Positions 35,252 through 44,009 of a DNA stretch of 60,941 nt are shown piece by piece. Source of the stretch: an uncultured Chloroflexus sp. (lineage in GTDB: Bacteria > Chloroflexota > Chloroflexia > Chloroflexales > Chloroflexaceae); contig NZ_CALFBQ010000046.1 of NCBI RefSeq assembly GCF_937951745.1, forward strand, positions 1 to 60,941, in the 5' to 3' direction. A program made the position numbers and the translations under genes. Positions within the stretch are counted from its first letter, which is position 1; the number at the start of each line of letters is the position of its first letter. The notes beneath the pieces were generated by a model. That model saw only the letters and a list, made by a program, of their open reading frames with translations. It did no database searches and was not told the origin of the DNA.

Positions 35252-36223
35252 TCATTGCTCGCTCATACGGGTTGCTGCTACCTCTGTCAGCCATCCCATC
35301 AATTCGGCAAAATACTGCTCGCGGACTGGCTTTGGCGATAAGGCCAGATCGTGCAGCCCGCCCTCGATCGCAATCATCGTCACATCATCACCCAGCATTG
35401 GGCCATCGCGCCGCATGTGGGCTACATCGAGCACAATATCAGCCCGCGTGATCTCAGGGCTACCGGGGATAGGCCATGCCGACCGCGCCGAGTGTAAGAT
35501 CAAGATCGGACAGCGGATGCCAAGGCCACGCCGCAGCCGGCGTTGGGCCAGCAAGATGGCCCGCGCCGTGCCAGCCCGCATCGGAATACCATTGACCGGC
35601 TTCCAACGTTGATCAAACTCCCATTCACCGCCGGTACCGCGATAGATCGTCTCGCCGTAAACCGATGACAGTTTGCCCACGATGCGGGTAGGTTTGAGCC
35701 GGCCTAAGAGCATTACCAGCGGGATCGAAGCCCGCGTGGCACGGTCGATCATAAAATCGAAAAACGGGCTATTCAGCGCCAGCGCACCAAGCCGGTCACG
35801 CCGTCCGCCTTCAGCCGCGTAGAGCGCCGTCACCAACCCGCCCGCCGAATGGCCGTGCAAGACCAGCCATGGCCGGTTATGGGCCGTGTCGATCACCCCA
35901 ATCGCTGCGTCGATGAACGGATAAAACTCGGCAATGTCGCGATAAAAACATGGGATCTGGTCGGGTTGGATAGCACGTCCGTGGCCGGGCAAATCGATCG
36001 CGTAGAACGCATAACCGTGCGCGCGGAAGACATCAGCCACATGGGTTTGGAAAAAGTAGTCGGAATAGCCATGCACGTACAGCACGGCTCGACCCGTTGC
36101 CGGCGGCTTGCACTGACGCACCAAAACCGCACGGCCACCAGCCAGATCAAGCGGCAGCGTCTCAAATCCGGCCAATGCAGGATCAGGAATCCATTGTTGT
36201 TGGGTGATGGTTGATGAAATCAT
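35252..36223 (-). CDS. Alpha/beta hydrolase (monoacylglycerol lipase-like)
   Basis: About 323 aa. Oxyanion region VLYVHGYSDYF, GxSxG nucleophile in LHGHSAGG, and a C-terminal His in EGGLHDLAL. The pattern IDLPGHGRA...RDIAEF matches the lysophospholipase/monoacylglycerol lipase group. The ATG at 36223 is chosen; an upstream TTG at 36286 overlaps the cdsA stop but is less likely. Last gene of the leftward cell-envelope and translation block, next to cdsA. A lipid substrate is inferred. Confidence 0.78.
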   Translation of the reverse strand: MISSTITQQQWIPDPALAGFETLPLDLAGGRAVLVRQCKPPATGRAVLYVHGYSDYFFQTHVADVFRAHGYAFYAIDLPGHGRAIQPDQIPCFYRDIAEFYPFIDAAIGVIDTAHNRPWLVLHGHSAGGLVTALYAAEGGRRDRLGALALNSPFFDFMIDRATRASIPLVMLLGRLKPTRIVGKLSSVYGETIYRGTGGEWEFDQRWKPVNGIPMRAGTARAILLAQRRLRRGLGIRCPILILHSARSAWPIPGSPEITRADIVLDVAHMRRDGPMLGDDVTMIAIEGGLHDLALSPKPVREQYFAELMGWLTEVAATRMSEQ

Positions 36224-36282
36224 AGCGTCAGCAACACTGCTTGATCGATACGATAGCACTATAACGAACGAGCAACGCCAGC

Positions 36283-37179
36283 TCAATGGGAAAAAAGCAC
36301 TATAAGGTAGTAGATCACCGGCCCGGTGAAGAGAATACTATCGATCCGATCAAGAATCCCGCCGTGGCCGGGGATGATAAACCCAGAATCCTTCACCCCG
36401 ACTTGCCGCTTAATCAGCGACTCAGCCAAATCGCCGAGCGGGCCGAAAATGCCGGCGGCCACGCCGAGAATTGCCGCCTCGATCAATGTGATTGGCAAGC
36501 CCAACAGTGGCACGCAGAACAGAGCAGTTGTAATCGCGGCAGCCATCCCACCACAGAAACCTTCCCAACTCTTCTTGGGGCTGAGAACTGGCGCCATCTT
36601 AGTGCGCCCAAAGGAGCGGCCAACAAAGAACGCACCGGTATCTTGCAACCACGTGATCGCCAGTGTAAAAAAGACCCATGCTGCGCCGGGCGGGATATGC
36701 GCGAAGGCCAGCCATCCGCCCTGTAACGGCGTTTCAAGCTGACGCAATAAGAGATAGCTGCTTAACAAGCCAGCGACGTAATACGCGCCCGCGAACGTCA
36801 ATGCCCAACCGAGCAGGCTGGTCTGGCGATTTCGGCGGACAAGTTCGGCAATCAATGCACCAAGAATCGAGACGAATACCACAACGAGCACAAGATCGAT
36901 TGTCGTCAGTGGTTGAAAAAAGGTGGCCGCACAGATCAACCAGCCGATTGCAATACCCTCGAACAGCCGCGGCGCATACCCGCCGTGGCGAAAGATCGCA
37001 AACAGCTCACCGATCGCCAATGCGATCACCAAGCCGGCTAACAGTGCGGTAGTTGGCGGCCACCACACGCCGGCAATGATCAAGGGCAACAGCACCACCA
37101 CACTGGTGATGCGCGCAGCCAAGGTATTAGCTCGACTCGGGGAGCCCGCCGAAGCGGCGTTCGCGCCGTCCATAGTCAA
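36283..37179 (-). CDS. cdsA: CdsA, phosphatidate cytidylyltransferase
   Basis: 298 aa, about eight helices. The signature at the C-terminus is clear: SLIKRQVGVKDSG...PGHGGILDRIDS. It makes CDP-diacylglycerol from phosphatidate and CTP, the branch point for membrane phospholipids. It follows uppS with a long overlap of about 53 nt if the ATG at 37179 is right; a later in-frame start would shorten this. Gene order frr-uppS-cdsA is widely conserved. Confidence 0.93.
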   Translation of the reverse strand: MTMDGANAASAGSPSRANTLAARITSVVVLLPLIIAGVWWPPTTALLAGLVIALAIGELFAIFRHGGYAPRLFEGIAIGWLICAATFFQPLTTIDLVLVVVFVSILGALIAELVRRNRQTSLLGWALTFAGAYYVAGLLSSYLLLRQLETPLQGGWLAFAHIPPGAAWVFFTLAITWLQDTGAFFVGRSFGRTKMAPVLSPKKSWEGFCGGMAAAITTALFCVPLLGLPITLIEAAILGVAAGIFGPLGDLAESLIKRQVGVKDSGFIIPGHGGILDRIDSILFTGPVIYYLIVLFSH

Positions 37180-37852
37180 GAATCGCCTGATGCAGATGTT
37201 CGGGCCGGAAATCGGGCCAGAACACCGGCGTAAACCAGTACTCGCTGTAGGCTGACTGCCAGATCAGAAAATTCGAGATCCGCCGTTCGCCGCTGGTACG
37301 AATGATCATATCTGGATCGGGCAAACCGCGGGTTGACAGATGGGCGCTAATCACATCATCAGTAATCTGGTCGGCGGGGATGCCGCTGGCGACGATCGAG
37401 CGCACTGCATCGACAATATCGGCGCGACCGCCGTAGTTAAATGCGATTGCTAACGTCAGACCAGTGTTGTGGCGGGTCAATTCAATCGCGTAATTGACCT
37501 TTTCGCGCAGATGGGGGCTTAGGCCATCGAGCCGGCCCAGATGGCGCAAATGGACATTTTGGGCATGCAGATTACGGATTTCGCGATCGATAAACTCGCC
37601 CAAAATCTGCATCAAACCCTGCACTTCCAGCGATGGCCGGTTCCAATTCTCGGTCGAAAAGGCGTACAAAGTAAGTACACGTACACCGAGCCGAGCGCAC
37701 TCGGACACGATCGGTCGGATATTTTCGGTGCCGGCGCGATGGCCGGCAAGGCGTGGCAGGCCGCGCTGTTGTGCCCAGCGCCCATTGCCATCCATAATCA
37801 CCGCGATATGCTGCGGAATCTTTGTGCCGGACGGTACACCATCCTGACTCAT
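37127..37852 (-). CDS. uppS: UppS, undecaprenyl diphosphate synthase
   Basis: About 241 aa cis-prenyltransferase. HIAVIMDGNGRWA (catalytic Asp and pyrophosphate loop), GHRAG, YAFSTENW, FNYGGRADI, and the C-terminal DMIIRTSGERRISNFLIWQSAYSE block. It makes the lipid carrier for cell-wall and glycan synthesis. Start at 37852; the ORF open to 37939 adds a residue stretch overlapping the frr end and is rejected. Confidence 0.95.
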   Translation of the reverse strand: MSQDGVPSGTKIPQHIAVIMDGNGRWAQQRGLPRLAGHRAGTENIRPIVSECARLGVRVLTLYAFSTENWNRPSLEVQGLMQILGEFIDREIRNLHAQNVHLRHLGRLDGLSPHLREKVNYAIELTRHNTGLTLAIAFNYGGRADIVDAVRSIVASGIPADQITDDVISAHLSTRGLPDPDMIIRTSGERRISNFLIWQSAYSEYWFTPVFWPDFRPEHLHQAILDYGRRERRFGGLPESS

Positions 37853-37878
37853 AATAATAGCGCCTCTCAGCGACAGCG

Positions 37879-38436
37879 TTAGACCGCCATCACTTCCGCT
37901 TCTTTTTCCGCGCCGATCTGTTCGAGATCGCGGATGCAACGGTCGGTCAACTGCTGGATCCGTTCTTGGCCGCGATGCAAGTCATCTTCGCTGATCAATT
38001 TCTCGGCTTCCAACTTCTTGAGATCATCAATCGCATCGCGGCGTTGATTACGCACCGAAATCTTGACTTCCTCGACGCGATGGCGCACCATCTTCACCAA
38101 TTCGCGCCGGCGCTCTTCGGTCAGTGGCGGCACCGGCAAGCGAATGATCCGGCCATCGTTGCTCGGATTGAGGCCAAGATCAGATTGCTGGATCGCCTTT
38201 TCAATCGCTTTGATCATGCCGGCATCGTAGGGCTGGATCACGATCATCCGGGCTTCGGGAACACTAATGTTGGCCAATTGATTGAGCGGCATAGTCGTGC
38301 CGTAGGCTTCGACATGGAGATGCTCAACCAACCCTGCCGAGGCGCGTCCAGTGCGGATCGACGCCAGATGATGGCGCAACGCTTCAGTCGCTTTCTTTAA
38401 ATGCGCCTCATACTCGGTTATTACATCGTTCAGCAT
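37879..38436 (-). CDS. frr: Ribosome recycling factor
   Basis: 185 aa, the standard length. Begins with the helical [20 protein letters not shown] segment; [30 protein letters not shown] and [26 protein letters not shown] are diagnostic. It splits post-termination ribosomes together with EF-G. Overlaps pyrH by 7 nt, so the two are translationally coupled. Confidence 0.97.
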   Translation of the reverse strand: MLNDVITEYEAHLKKATEALRHHLASIRTGRASAGLVEHLHVEAYGTTMPLNQLANISVPEARMIVIQPYDAGMIKAIEKAIQQSDLGLNPSNDGRIIRLPVPPLTEERRRELVKMVRHRVEEVKISVRNQRRDAIDDLKKLEAEKLISEDDLHRGQERIQQLTDRCIRDLEQIGAEKEAEVMAV

Positions 38437-39170
38437 TGCGCGCCTCCTCGCTGACTACTCACAAGCGTGCCAACATGTTCACCCATAACAATCCGTTCGA
38501 TAGTGCCGGGTTCCATGGCGTTAAAGACAATAATCGGCAAGTTATTATCCATACAGAAGGTCAGCGCCGTGCTATCCATCACGGTCAGACCACGGTTCAG
38601 CGCATCGAGATAGTGAATGTGATCAAAGCGGGTTGCTGCCGGATTGCGGCGCGGATCGTCATCGTAAACGCCATCGACGCCATTTTTCGCCATCAAGATC
38701 ACTTCGGCATGGATCTCGGCGGCGCGCAGTGCCGCCGCTGAGTCGGTGGTGAAGTAGGGGTTGCCAGTGCCAGCAGCGAGAATGATCACCCGCCCCTTTT
38801 CGAGATGATGGGTGGCGCGCCGCCGGATGTACGGTTCAGCCACTTCATCCATCTTAATGGCGGTCATTGCGCGAGTATCGAGGCCATGGCGCTCGAGTGC
38901 ATCTTGCATCGCTAGCGCATTGATAATCGTCGCCAGCATCCCCATATAGTGCGAATGGGCGGCATCCATGCCACGTTCGATCGCGCGATGGCCGCGCCAA
39001 ATGTTGCCGCCGCCTACCACAACGGCGATCTCAACCCCGTGGCGGTGAACGCGACCGATCTCTTGCGCGAGGAAGTCGAGCATATCGTAGCTAATCACCT
39101 CGCCATCGCTACCCTTGATCTGTTCACCGCTCAGTTTGATCAAAATCCGACGGTATTTTGGTTGTTGCAT
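38430..39170 (-). CDS. pyrH: UMP kinase
   Basis: About 246 aa, amino-acid-kinase fold: ILIKLSGEQ at the N-terminus, [45 protein letters not shown], and the C-terminal [19 protein letters not shown]. Converts UMP to UDP; hexameric, allosteric. The start at 39170 (MQQPKYRR) is preferred over 39233. A perfect hairpin lies between it and tsf. Confidence 0.96.
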   Translation of the reverse strand: MQQPKYRRILIKLSGEQIKGSDGEVISYDMLDFLAQEIGRVHRHGVEIAVVVGGGNIWRGHRAIERGMDAAHSHYMGMLATIINALAMQDALERHGLDTRAMTAIKMDEVAEPYIRRRATHHLEKGRVIILAAGTGNPYFTTDSAAALRAAEIHAEVILMAKNGVDGVYDDDPRRNPAATRFDHIHYLDALNRGLTVMDSTALTFCMDNNLPIIVFNAMEPGTIERIVMGEHVGTLVSSQRGGAQC

Positions 39171-39199
39171 GGAACTACTCGCAGCAAAGCAGAGAACTA

Positions 39200-39226
39200 G
39201 GCGGTTTGCCCGACTGGCAAACCGCC
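39200..39226. terminator. Hairpin between tsf and pyrH
   Basis: GGCGGTTTGCC and GGCAAACCGCC pair perfectly over 11 bp around a 5-nt loop. No T run follows on the minus strand, so it may attenuate or stabilise rather than stop the rpsB-tsf message before pyrH. Confidence 0.55.
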
Positions 39227-39239
39227 CAATCAATGTGCG

Positions 39240-39767
39240 TTAAGCGCCGACTTCGTAGCGCACAAACCGCCGGACGACGATGTTCTCGCCGAGCTTGGCG
39301 ATCGCTTCTTTGATCTTCTCTTCGATGGTGCGGGCCGGATCTTTGATAAACTTCTGCTCGAGCAGCACCGTCTCTTCGATGAACGCTTGGCGGGTTTGGC
39401 CACTCTCGGCTACCATCTCATCGGTCACTTCGCTCGCGCTGATAAAGCGCGGGTTGAGCGCAACGATATGCTGGGCCAGATCGTTGGCCAATTGGCCGAA
39501 CTCGGCCGTGCGGGCCACAAAGTCGGTTTCGCAGCTCAGCTCAACCATTGCGGCAATGCGCGATCCATAGTGGACATACACGCCAATCAGGCCCTCGTTC
39601 GCCTCGCGCGATGCCTTCTTGGCTGCCGCCTCAATCCCGCGCTCCCGTAGAATCTCGATTGCCTTATTGATATTGCCGCCGGTCTGCTCAAGAATATCCC
39701 GGCACTCTTTGATGCCGGCGCCGGTACGTTCACGCAATTCCTTCACCAGTTCGATTGATACTGCCAC
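39240..39767 (-). CDS. tsf: Elongation factor Ts (short form)
   Basis: 175 aa: UBA domain start VKELRERTGAGIKECRDIL, then VYVHYGSRIAAMVELSCETDFVAR with the TDFV motif that contacts EF-Tu. It lacks the longer C-terminal modules of enterobacterial EF-Ts, as in other compact forms. Exchanges GDP for GTP on EF-Tu. Follows rpsB with a 338-nt gap. Confidence 0.95.
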   Translation of the reverse strand: MAVSIELVKELRERTGAGIKECRDILEQTGGNINKAIEILRERGIEAAAKKASREANEGLIGVYVHYGSRIAAMVELSCETDFVARTAEFGQLANDLAQHIVALNPRFISASEVTDEMVAESGQTRQAFIEETVLLEQKFIKDPARTIEEKIKEAIAKLGENIVVRRFVRYEVGA

Positions 39768-40105
39768 AGTCTTGCTCCCTTTGCCTAAGAACCTCTATCC
39801 AATGCCGTTACCGGTAGATTAGGGTAGTGCGGATCGTGCGACGGAGGGGCATGCGCCCCCCCGTGCAACGTCGGTTTGCGCTCTTGTGACCGAAGTGCGG
39901 CAACCTCACGTCGAGGCTGCCTGCGCAGCTCTGACCTTGAGCAACCGGTCAGGTTTGGGATGCGCATATCGCAAGTGTAAACCGATCTGGGCGGATGGGG
40001 CAAGAGATATTGGCGATGAGCCGATTTTTTGCCCCTTACCCTACCCCCTATCTTGAGAGAAAGTAGCCGCCAATCAAGCCGGCTGCCTAGCTGCACAGCG
40101 ATTGG
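39768..40105. other. rpsB-tsf spacer
   Basis: 338 nt without a gene. It holds a GGGGCATGCGCCCC palindrome (about 39846-39859) of the dispersed GC type. Any minus-strand ORF here has no family support. It may carry a processing or attenuation signal of the rpsB-tsf transcript. Confidence 0.5.
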
Positions 40106-40822
40106 TTACTCTTGGGCCGCTTCGCGCCGTCGCATCCCCTCAATGGCCGCGTCGGCGATCTTCCCCGTCATTAGCCGGATGCCCCGAATCGCGTCATCGT
40201 TGCAGGGGATGACATAATCGATCGGGTCGGGATCACAGTTGGTGTCAACCATCGCCACAATCGGAATGCTCTCTTTCGCCGCTTCGCGCACAGCTAGCTC
40301 TTCCTTGCGCGGATCAACGATAAACACAGCGCCGGGCAGCCGCTCCATTCCCTTCAGGCCGGCGAAAACGCGATTAAGTCGGACAATCTTCTCTTCGAGC
40401 TTAGCCGCCTCGGCCTTGGTTAAGCGGTTGAACTCGCCGCGGTCGCGCCGCTCTTCGAGATCGCTCAGTAGCTTCAATCGGCGCTTGATGGTGGTGAAGT
40501 TGGTGAGTGTGCCGCCAAGCCAGCGGCGATTGATGTAGAATTGGCCGGCCCGCACCGCCTCTTCCATAATCGCCTCTTGGGCCTGCTTCTTTGTGCCGAC
40601 GAAGAGAATCTTCTCGCCGCGCGCAGTCAGGTCAGAGATGAACTGATACGCTTGGCTTAGGCCAGTTACCGTCTTCTGCAAATCGATAATATGGATCCCA
40701 TTGCGAGCCGTGAAGATATACGGCTTCATCTTCGGGTTCCAGCGGTTGGTGGGGTGCCCAAAGTGGGCGCCAGCTTCCAGCAATTCTCGAATCGTGACGA
40801 CGCGCGGCAATGCTTGAGTCAT
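40106..40822 (-). CDS. rpsB: Ribosomal protein uS2
   Basis: 238 aa. [38 protein letters not shown] at the N-terminus and [15 protein letters not shown] with later [25 protein letters not shown] are diagnostic. First gene of rpsB-tsf-pyrH-frr-uppS-cdsA. AAGGAG precedes the ATG. A ~130-nt leader runs from the promoter at 40953-40981 and could hold the autoregulatory site known for rpsB leaders. Confidence 0.97.
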   Translation of the reverse strand: MTQALPRVVTIRELLEAGAHFGHPTNRWNPKMKPYIFTARNGIHIIDLQKTVTGLSQAYQFISDLTARGEKILFVGTKKQAQEAIMEEAVRAGQFYINRRWLGGTLTNFTTIKRRLKLLSDLEERRDRGEFNRLTKAEAAKLEEKIVRLNRVFAGLKGMERLPGAVFIVDPRKEELAVREAAKESIPIVAMVDTNCDPDPIDYVIPCNDDAIRGIRLMTGKIADAAIEGMRRREAAQE

Positions 40823-40952
40823 ACCTTTCCTGCTCCTTCTCTGGTCGAAACCACCTCCACCCGTCGTATCTCGCAGCCTGTACCGGAGTAGGCCGGCAGG
40901 AGCGACTGCGCCTCAGGGTGTGCGTATTTGGCATTTTGCAATGCCGGCGAGC

Positions 40953-40981
40953 AGTATAGCATAAGGGAGCGCTGGCGGCAA
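40953..40981 (-). promoter_or_regulatory. Predicted rpsB operon promoter
   Basis: On the minus strand TTGCCG (complement of 40976-40981), 17 nt, TATACT (complement of 40953-40958). It would give a leader of about 125 nt before rpsB. Confidence 0.65.
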
Positions 40982-41113
40982 GCGCCCCCTACGAACGATT
41001 GGTGAAGAATAGCCACGAAGAGACGCAAAAAGCGCAAAGGGGATGACATGCTTTCGGGCAACCGACGCTGTGGAATGAGCAGTGCTGGTATGCCGTGCCT
41101 ATCATCGCGCTGG

Positions 41114-41629
41114 TTAGAGCAGTGCCTTCAGTGCCTCAAGCGCGGCATCGTAGTTGGGTTCTTGGCCGGCGACCGGCACGTATTCGCTGTAGCGGATCAC
41201 ACCCTCGCTATCCACCACAAACACAGCTCGCTGTTCGATCCGGTAGGCCGGCACGTAGGTACCATACGCCGCGCCGAAGCTCATATCGCGGTGATCCGAG
41301 AGGGTCTGGATGGCGTCGGCATTGTTAGCGCCACACCAGCGCGCCTGCGCGAAGGGCAGGTCGGCGCTGACGGTGATAAAGTTGGCTTGGCCGGCGAGCC
41401 GGGCTGCCTCTTCGTTGAAGCGGGTGGTTTGCTTGCTGCATACGCCGGTATCGAGCGAGGGTACTACGCTGATCAACAGTGGCTTACCGGCAAAATGAGC
41501 CAATGTAACCTCTTGCAGCTTGCTATTGACCAGCTTGAAGTCAGGCGCTTTGTCACCGGGCTGCAATTCCGGGCCGATGACGGTCTGGGGGCCAAAGAAG
41601 ACGAACGCTTCCGGGCGCTCGATGGTCAT
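41114..41629 (-). CDS. tpx: Thiol peroxidase (Tpx-type peroxiredoxin)
   Basis: About 171 aa. Peroxidatic Cys 64 in PSLDTGVCSKQT and resolving Cys 99 in LPFAQARWCG, the spacing typical of Tpx. Reduces peroxides in the cytosol using thioredoxin. The start at 41629 is chosen because the ORF open to 41716 would begin upstream of the promoter's likely start site. AAGGAAAT lies before it. Confidence 0.93.
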   Translation of the reverse strand: MTIERPEAFVFFGPQTVIGPELQPGDKAPDFKLVNSKLQEVTLAHFAGKPLLISVVPSLDTGVCSKQTTRFNEEAARLAGQANFITVSADLPFAQARWCGANNADAIQTLSDHRDMSFGAAYGTYVPAYRIEQRAVFVVDSEGVIRYSEYVPVAGQEPNYDAALEALKALL

Positions 41630-41673
41630 AGTTCGTATTTCCTTTCCATCAAAGGGTGGTTCCTGCATAATGT

Positions 41674-41703
41674 AGTGTAGGATATGGAAGCAAGAACTGT
41701 CAA
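41674..41703 (-). promoter_or_regulatory. Predicted tpx promoter
   Basis: On the minus strand a perfect TTGACA (complement of 41698-41703), 18 nt, TACACT (complement of 41674-41679), about 45 nt before the tpx start. Confidence 0.65.
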
Positions 41704-41791
41704 TATCCGTCTGCATCCTCTCTCCCCATCTCCCATAGGCTGGAAGAAGGAGAACTGCCGGGTTAGCCCAAGAGCAGCGGAGCAGGCGTCG

Positions 41792-43048
41792 TTAGTCAGC
41801 CGCAGCGGGAGCGGTGGCCGGCGCGGGTCGGCGCCCGTCGGTGTAGTTGCGCAGGATTGGTACCTTCGCGGCGACCACGCCGGTCATCAGTACACAGGCC
41901 AAGCCGCCGAGTGCTATCGAGAGTTGGGGGCCAAACAGGCGGGCAGCGACGCCGGCTTCGATCTCGCCCAGTTGTGGCCCGCCGGCGAAGAAGAGCATAT
42001 TGACCGCCACCATCCGCCCGCGCAGTTCGTCCGGCGTTTCAAGGTTGCGGATATTGCCGCGCACGACCATGCTTACTGTGTCGGCAGCGCCGTTGATCGC
42101 CAGCATCAGCAACGAGAGGCCGAAATGAGTGCTGAGGCCAAAAATGGCGGTGCTGAGGCCGTAGATCGCTACCGACCATAACAACAACGGCCCCTGCCGG
42201 TTGCCGGCACCCCAGATCGAACAGATCACGCTAGCAATTACTGCTCCTACCGATGGCGCGGCGTAGAGCAAACCTAATCCTTGCGGGCCGACCTGCAAAA
42301 TTGATTGGGCATAGATCGGCAGCAAGGTGGTAGCAGCGCTGAAAAAGGTCGCGAGAAAATCGAGCAGCATTGTGCTCCAGATTAATGGGGTGCGCCAGAC
42401 GAACTGCAACCCTTCGATCGCGGCGCGCAAGTTAATGTCGCGTTTTTCGACAGCGAGCGGTCGCGGGCGCATCAGCAGCAGCGCGACCAGAATGGCGGTA
42501 AAACTCACCACATCCACCCAATAGACCAAACCCACCCCGCCGCGCTCGATCAGCAGACCGCCGATGGTTGGGCCGACAATGGTGGCTAGTTGCCACGCCA
42601 CGATATTGAGACTCAACGCGCCGGCGAGATGTTCGCGAGGGACAAGCGAGGGGATCAGCGCCTGCCGCGCCGGCAAGCCGAGCGTATTGGCGGCGGCGGC
42701 GAGAGCGGTGACGGCGTAGATGACCCACAGCGCGGCCAGACCAAGATTCGCCGTCAAGGCCAGCACCAGTGAGCAGAGCATCATCGCGATCTGCGCGCCA
42801 ATCATCAAATGCCGACGGTCAACCGCGTCGGCCAGCACGCCGCTGCCTAGCGCCAGCAACACCAGCGGCACGAGCCGCGCTGCGCCGATTGCACCTAGTG
42901 CCAGCGGGTCACCGCCGGATAATTCGAGGATGTGCCAGCTCACTGCCGCCCGTGTCATTTCGGTGCCGCTGAGCGAGACAACATTGCCGAACCAGAGCAA
43001 GCGAAAATCGCGTGAACGAAATGCGGCAAGTGGGATGTGGGTGGTCAT
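41792..43048 (-). CDS. MFS exporter (EntS/MFS_3-like)
   Basis: 418 aa, about twelve helices. The N-terminal FRSRDFRLLWFGNVVSLSG is typical of the MFS_3 group that includes enterobactin and macrolide exporters; LADAVDRRHLM is the loop 2-3 motif and NIVAWQLATIVGPTIGGLL the antiporter-type helix 5. The substrate is unknown. On its upstream side an extended -10 (TGTTATACT, complement of 43116-43124) may be the promoter. Confidence 0.85.
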   Translation of the reverse strand: MTTHIPLAAFRSRDFRLLWFGNVVSLSGTEMTRAAVSWHILELSGGDPLALGAIGAARLVPLVLLALGSGVLADAVDRRHLMIGAQIAMMLCSLVLALTANLGLAALWVIYAVTALAAAANTLGLPARQALIPSLVPREHLAGALSLNIVAWQLATIVGPTIGGLLIERGGVGLVYWVDVVSFTAILVALLLMRPRPLAVEKRDINLRAAIEGLQFVWRTPLIWSTMLLDFLATFFSAATTLLPIYAQSILQVGPQGLGLLYAAPSVGAVIASVICSIWGAGNRQGPLLLWSVAIYGLSTAIFGLSTHFGLSLLMLAINGAADTVSMVVRGNIRNLETPDELRGRMVAVNMLFFAGGPQLGEIEAGVAARLFGPQLSIALGGLACVLMTGVVAAKVPILRNYTDGRRPAPATAPAAAD

Positions 43049-43162
43049 TGTTGGTGTTCAGTACAAAGCAATGGTGCAGACGGACTTATCAGTTAAGTAC
43101 ATATTTGATGATACAAGTATAACAGAGGACTGCCAAGAGGTACCAGATGTGAATGGGTGGGG

Positions 43163-43952
43163 TTACGACAGGCGTGTTAATTGTCGCACTGCTTCGCGTA
43201 GCAGAGCCGTGATAATCGCAGCGTCGCGTTGGCTACGTGCAGCACGAGTGATGATTGTGCGCAGGCGTTGATGGAGTGCGCGGCCATTGCCACTTTTGAC
43301 AAACTTAGTCGCAGTGAGCAGTTCGTCGACGATCGCAGAAAGCTGATCAAGCGTTGCAAGATCGGCGGGCGGTTCAGCGGGTGGTGCGGGTGGCGCTGGT
43401 GGTGGCGAAACCTGTTGCAGTTCGTAGAGCGTGAGTAGCACGGCTTGGGCAAGGTTAAGCGTAGAGCACGTCGGATCGACCGGCAATCCAATGATCTCAT
43501 GGCAGCGACTCAGTTCGGCGCGGCTGAGGCCATTGTCTTCTGCACCAAAGAGCAAACCCACTGGGCCGGCATGCACAGCCCGTTGGCGCGTTTCTACCGC
43601 CCACTGCCGTTTCAATCCACGCCTTCCGCGAGGGAAGGCGACCGCAATATCTAGTGTACCACACATCTCTTTTGAGAACATCGTTACGCCACGGTACGCC
43701 GGGGTGAGGGCGATCGCTCGTGCCAACCAAGTACCGCACATCAGCAACAGCGCTGGTCATATCGGTGTAGCTGGTCAACGTCGCTAAGATTGGTTCGGGA
43801 CGATGCGCAACTGCCGCGATAAGCTCGTGATCGAACGGGGCCGGCGCGACGAGCCGCAGATGGCGAAAACCGGTGTTGAGCATTGCTCGTACCACTGCGC
43901 CAATGTTACGGGGGTTTTGGGGGCGGTCGAGAATGACAATGATGTCGTTCAT
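43163..43952 (-). pseudogene. TrmH/SpoU-type RNA methyltransferase interrupted by CRISPR repeat
   Basis: Two minus-strand frames make one methyltransferase of the TrmH/TrmJ group. The first (43952 inward) has VILDRPQNPRNIGAVVRAM and YLVGTS, then loses homology after about PGVPWRNDVL. The second resumes with GPVGLLFGAEDNGLSRAEL and PTCSTLNLAQAVLLTLYEL, the knot and SAM-binding motifs, followed by a Pro-rich linker and a helical C-terminus. The switch falls at about 43585-43690, the stretch containing a 34-nt CRISPR repeat at 43609. The insertion therefore appears to have shifted the frame and inactivated the gene. Confidence 0.8.
43609..43642. repeat. Solitary CRISPR-type repeat inside the methyltransferase gene
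   Basis: The 34 nt from GTTTCAATCCACGCC to GAAGGCGAC are identical to the two repeats at 60394-60427 and 60462-60495, and all three copies are followed by C. The core GCCTTCC-GCGAG-GGAAGGC is a 7-bp hairpin. Read leftward it ends in ATTGAAAC, a typical crRNA 5' handle. Confidence 0.92.
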
Positions 43953-44009
43953 ACCATACCCAGAGCGGTGATGATTTGACGTTGCAACGACAACCTCTGT
44001 ACGATCAGC

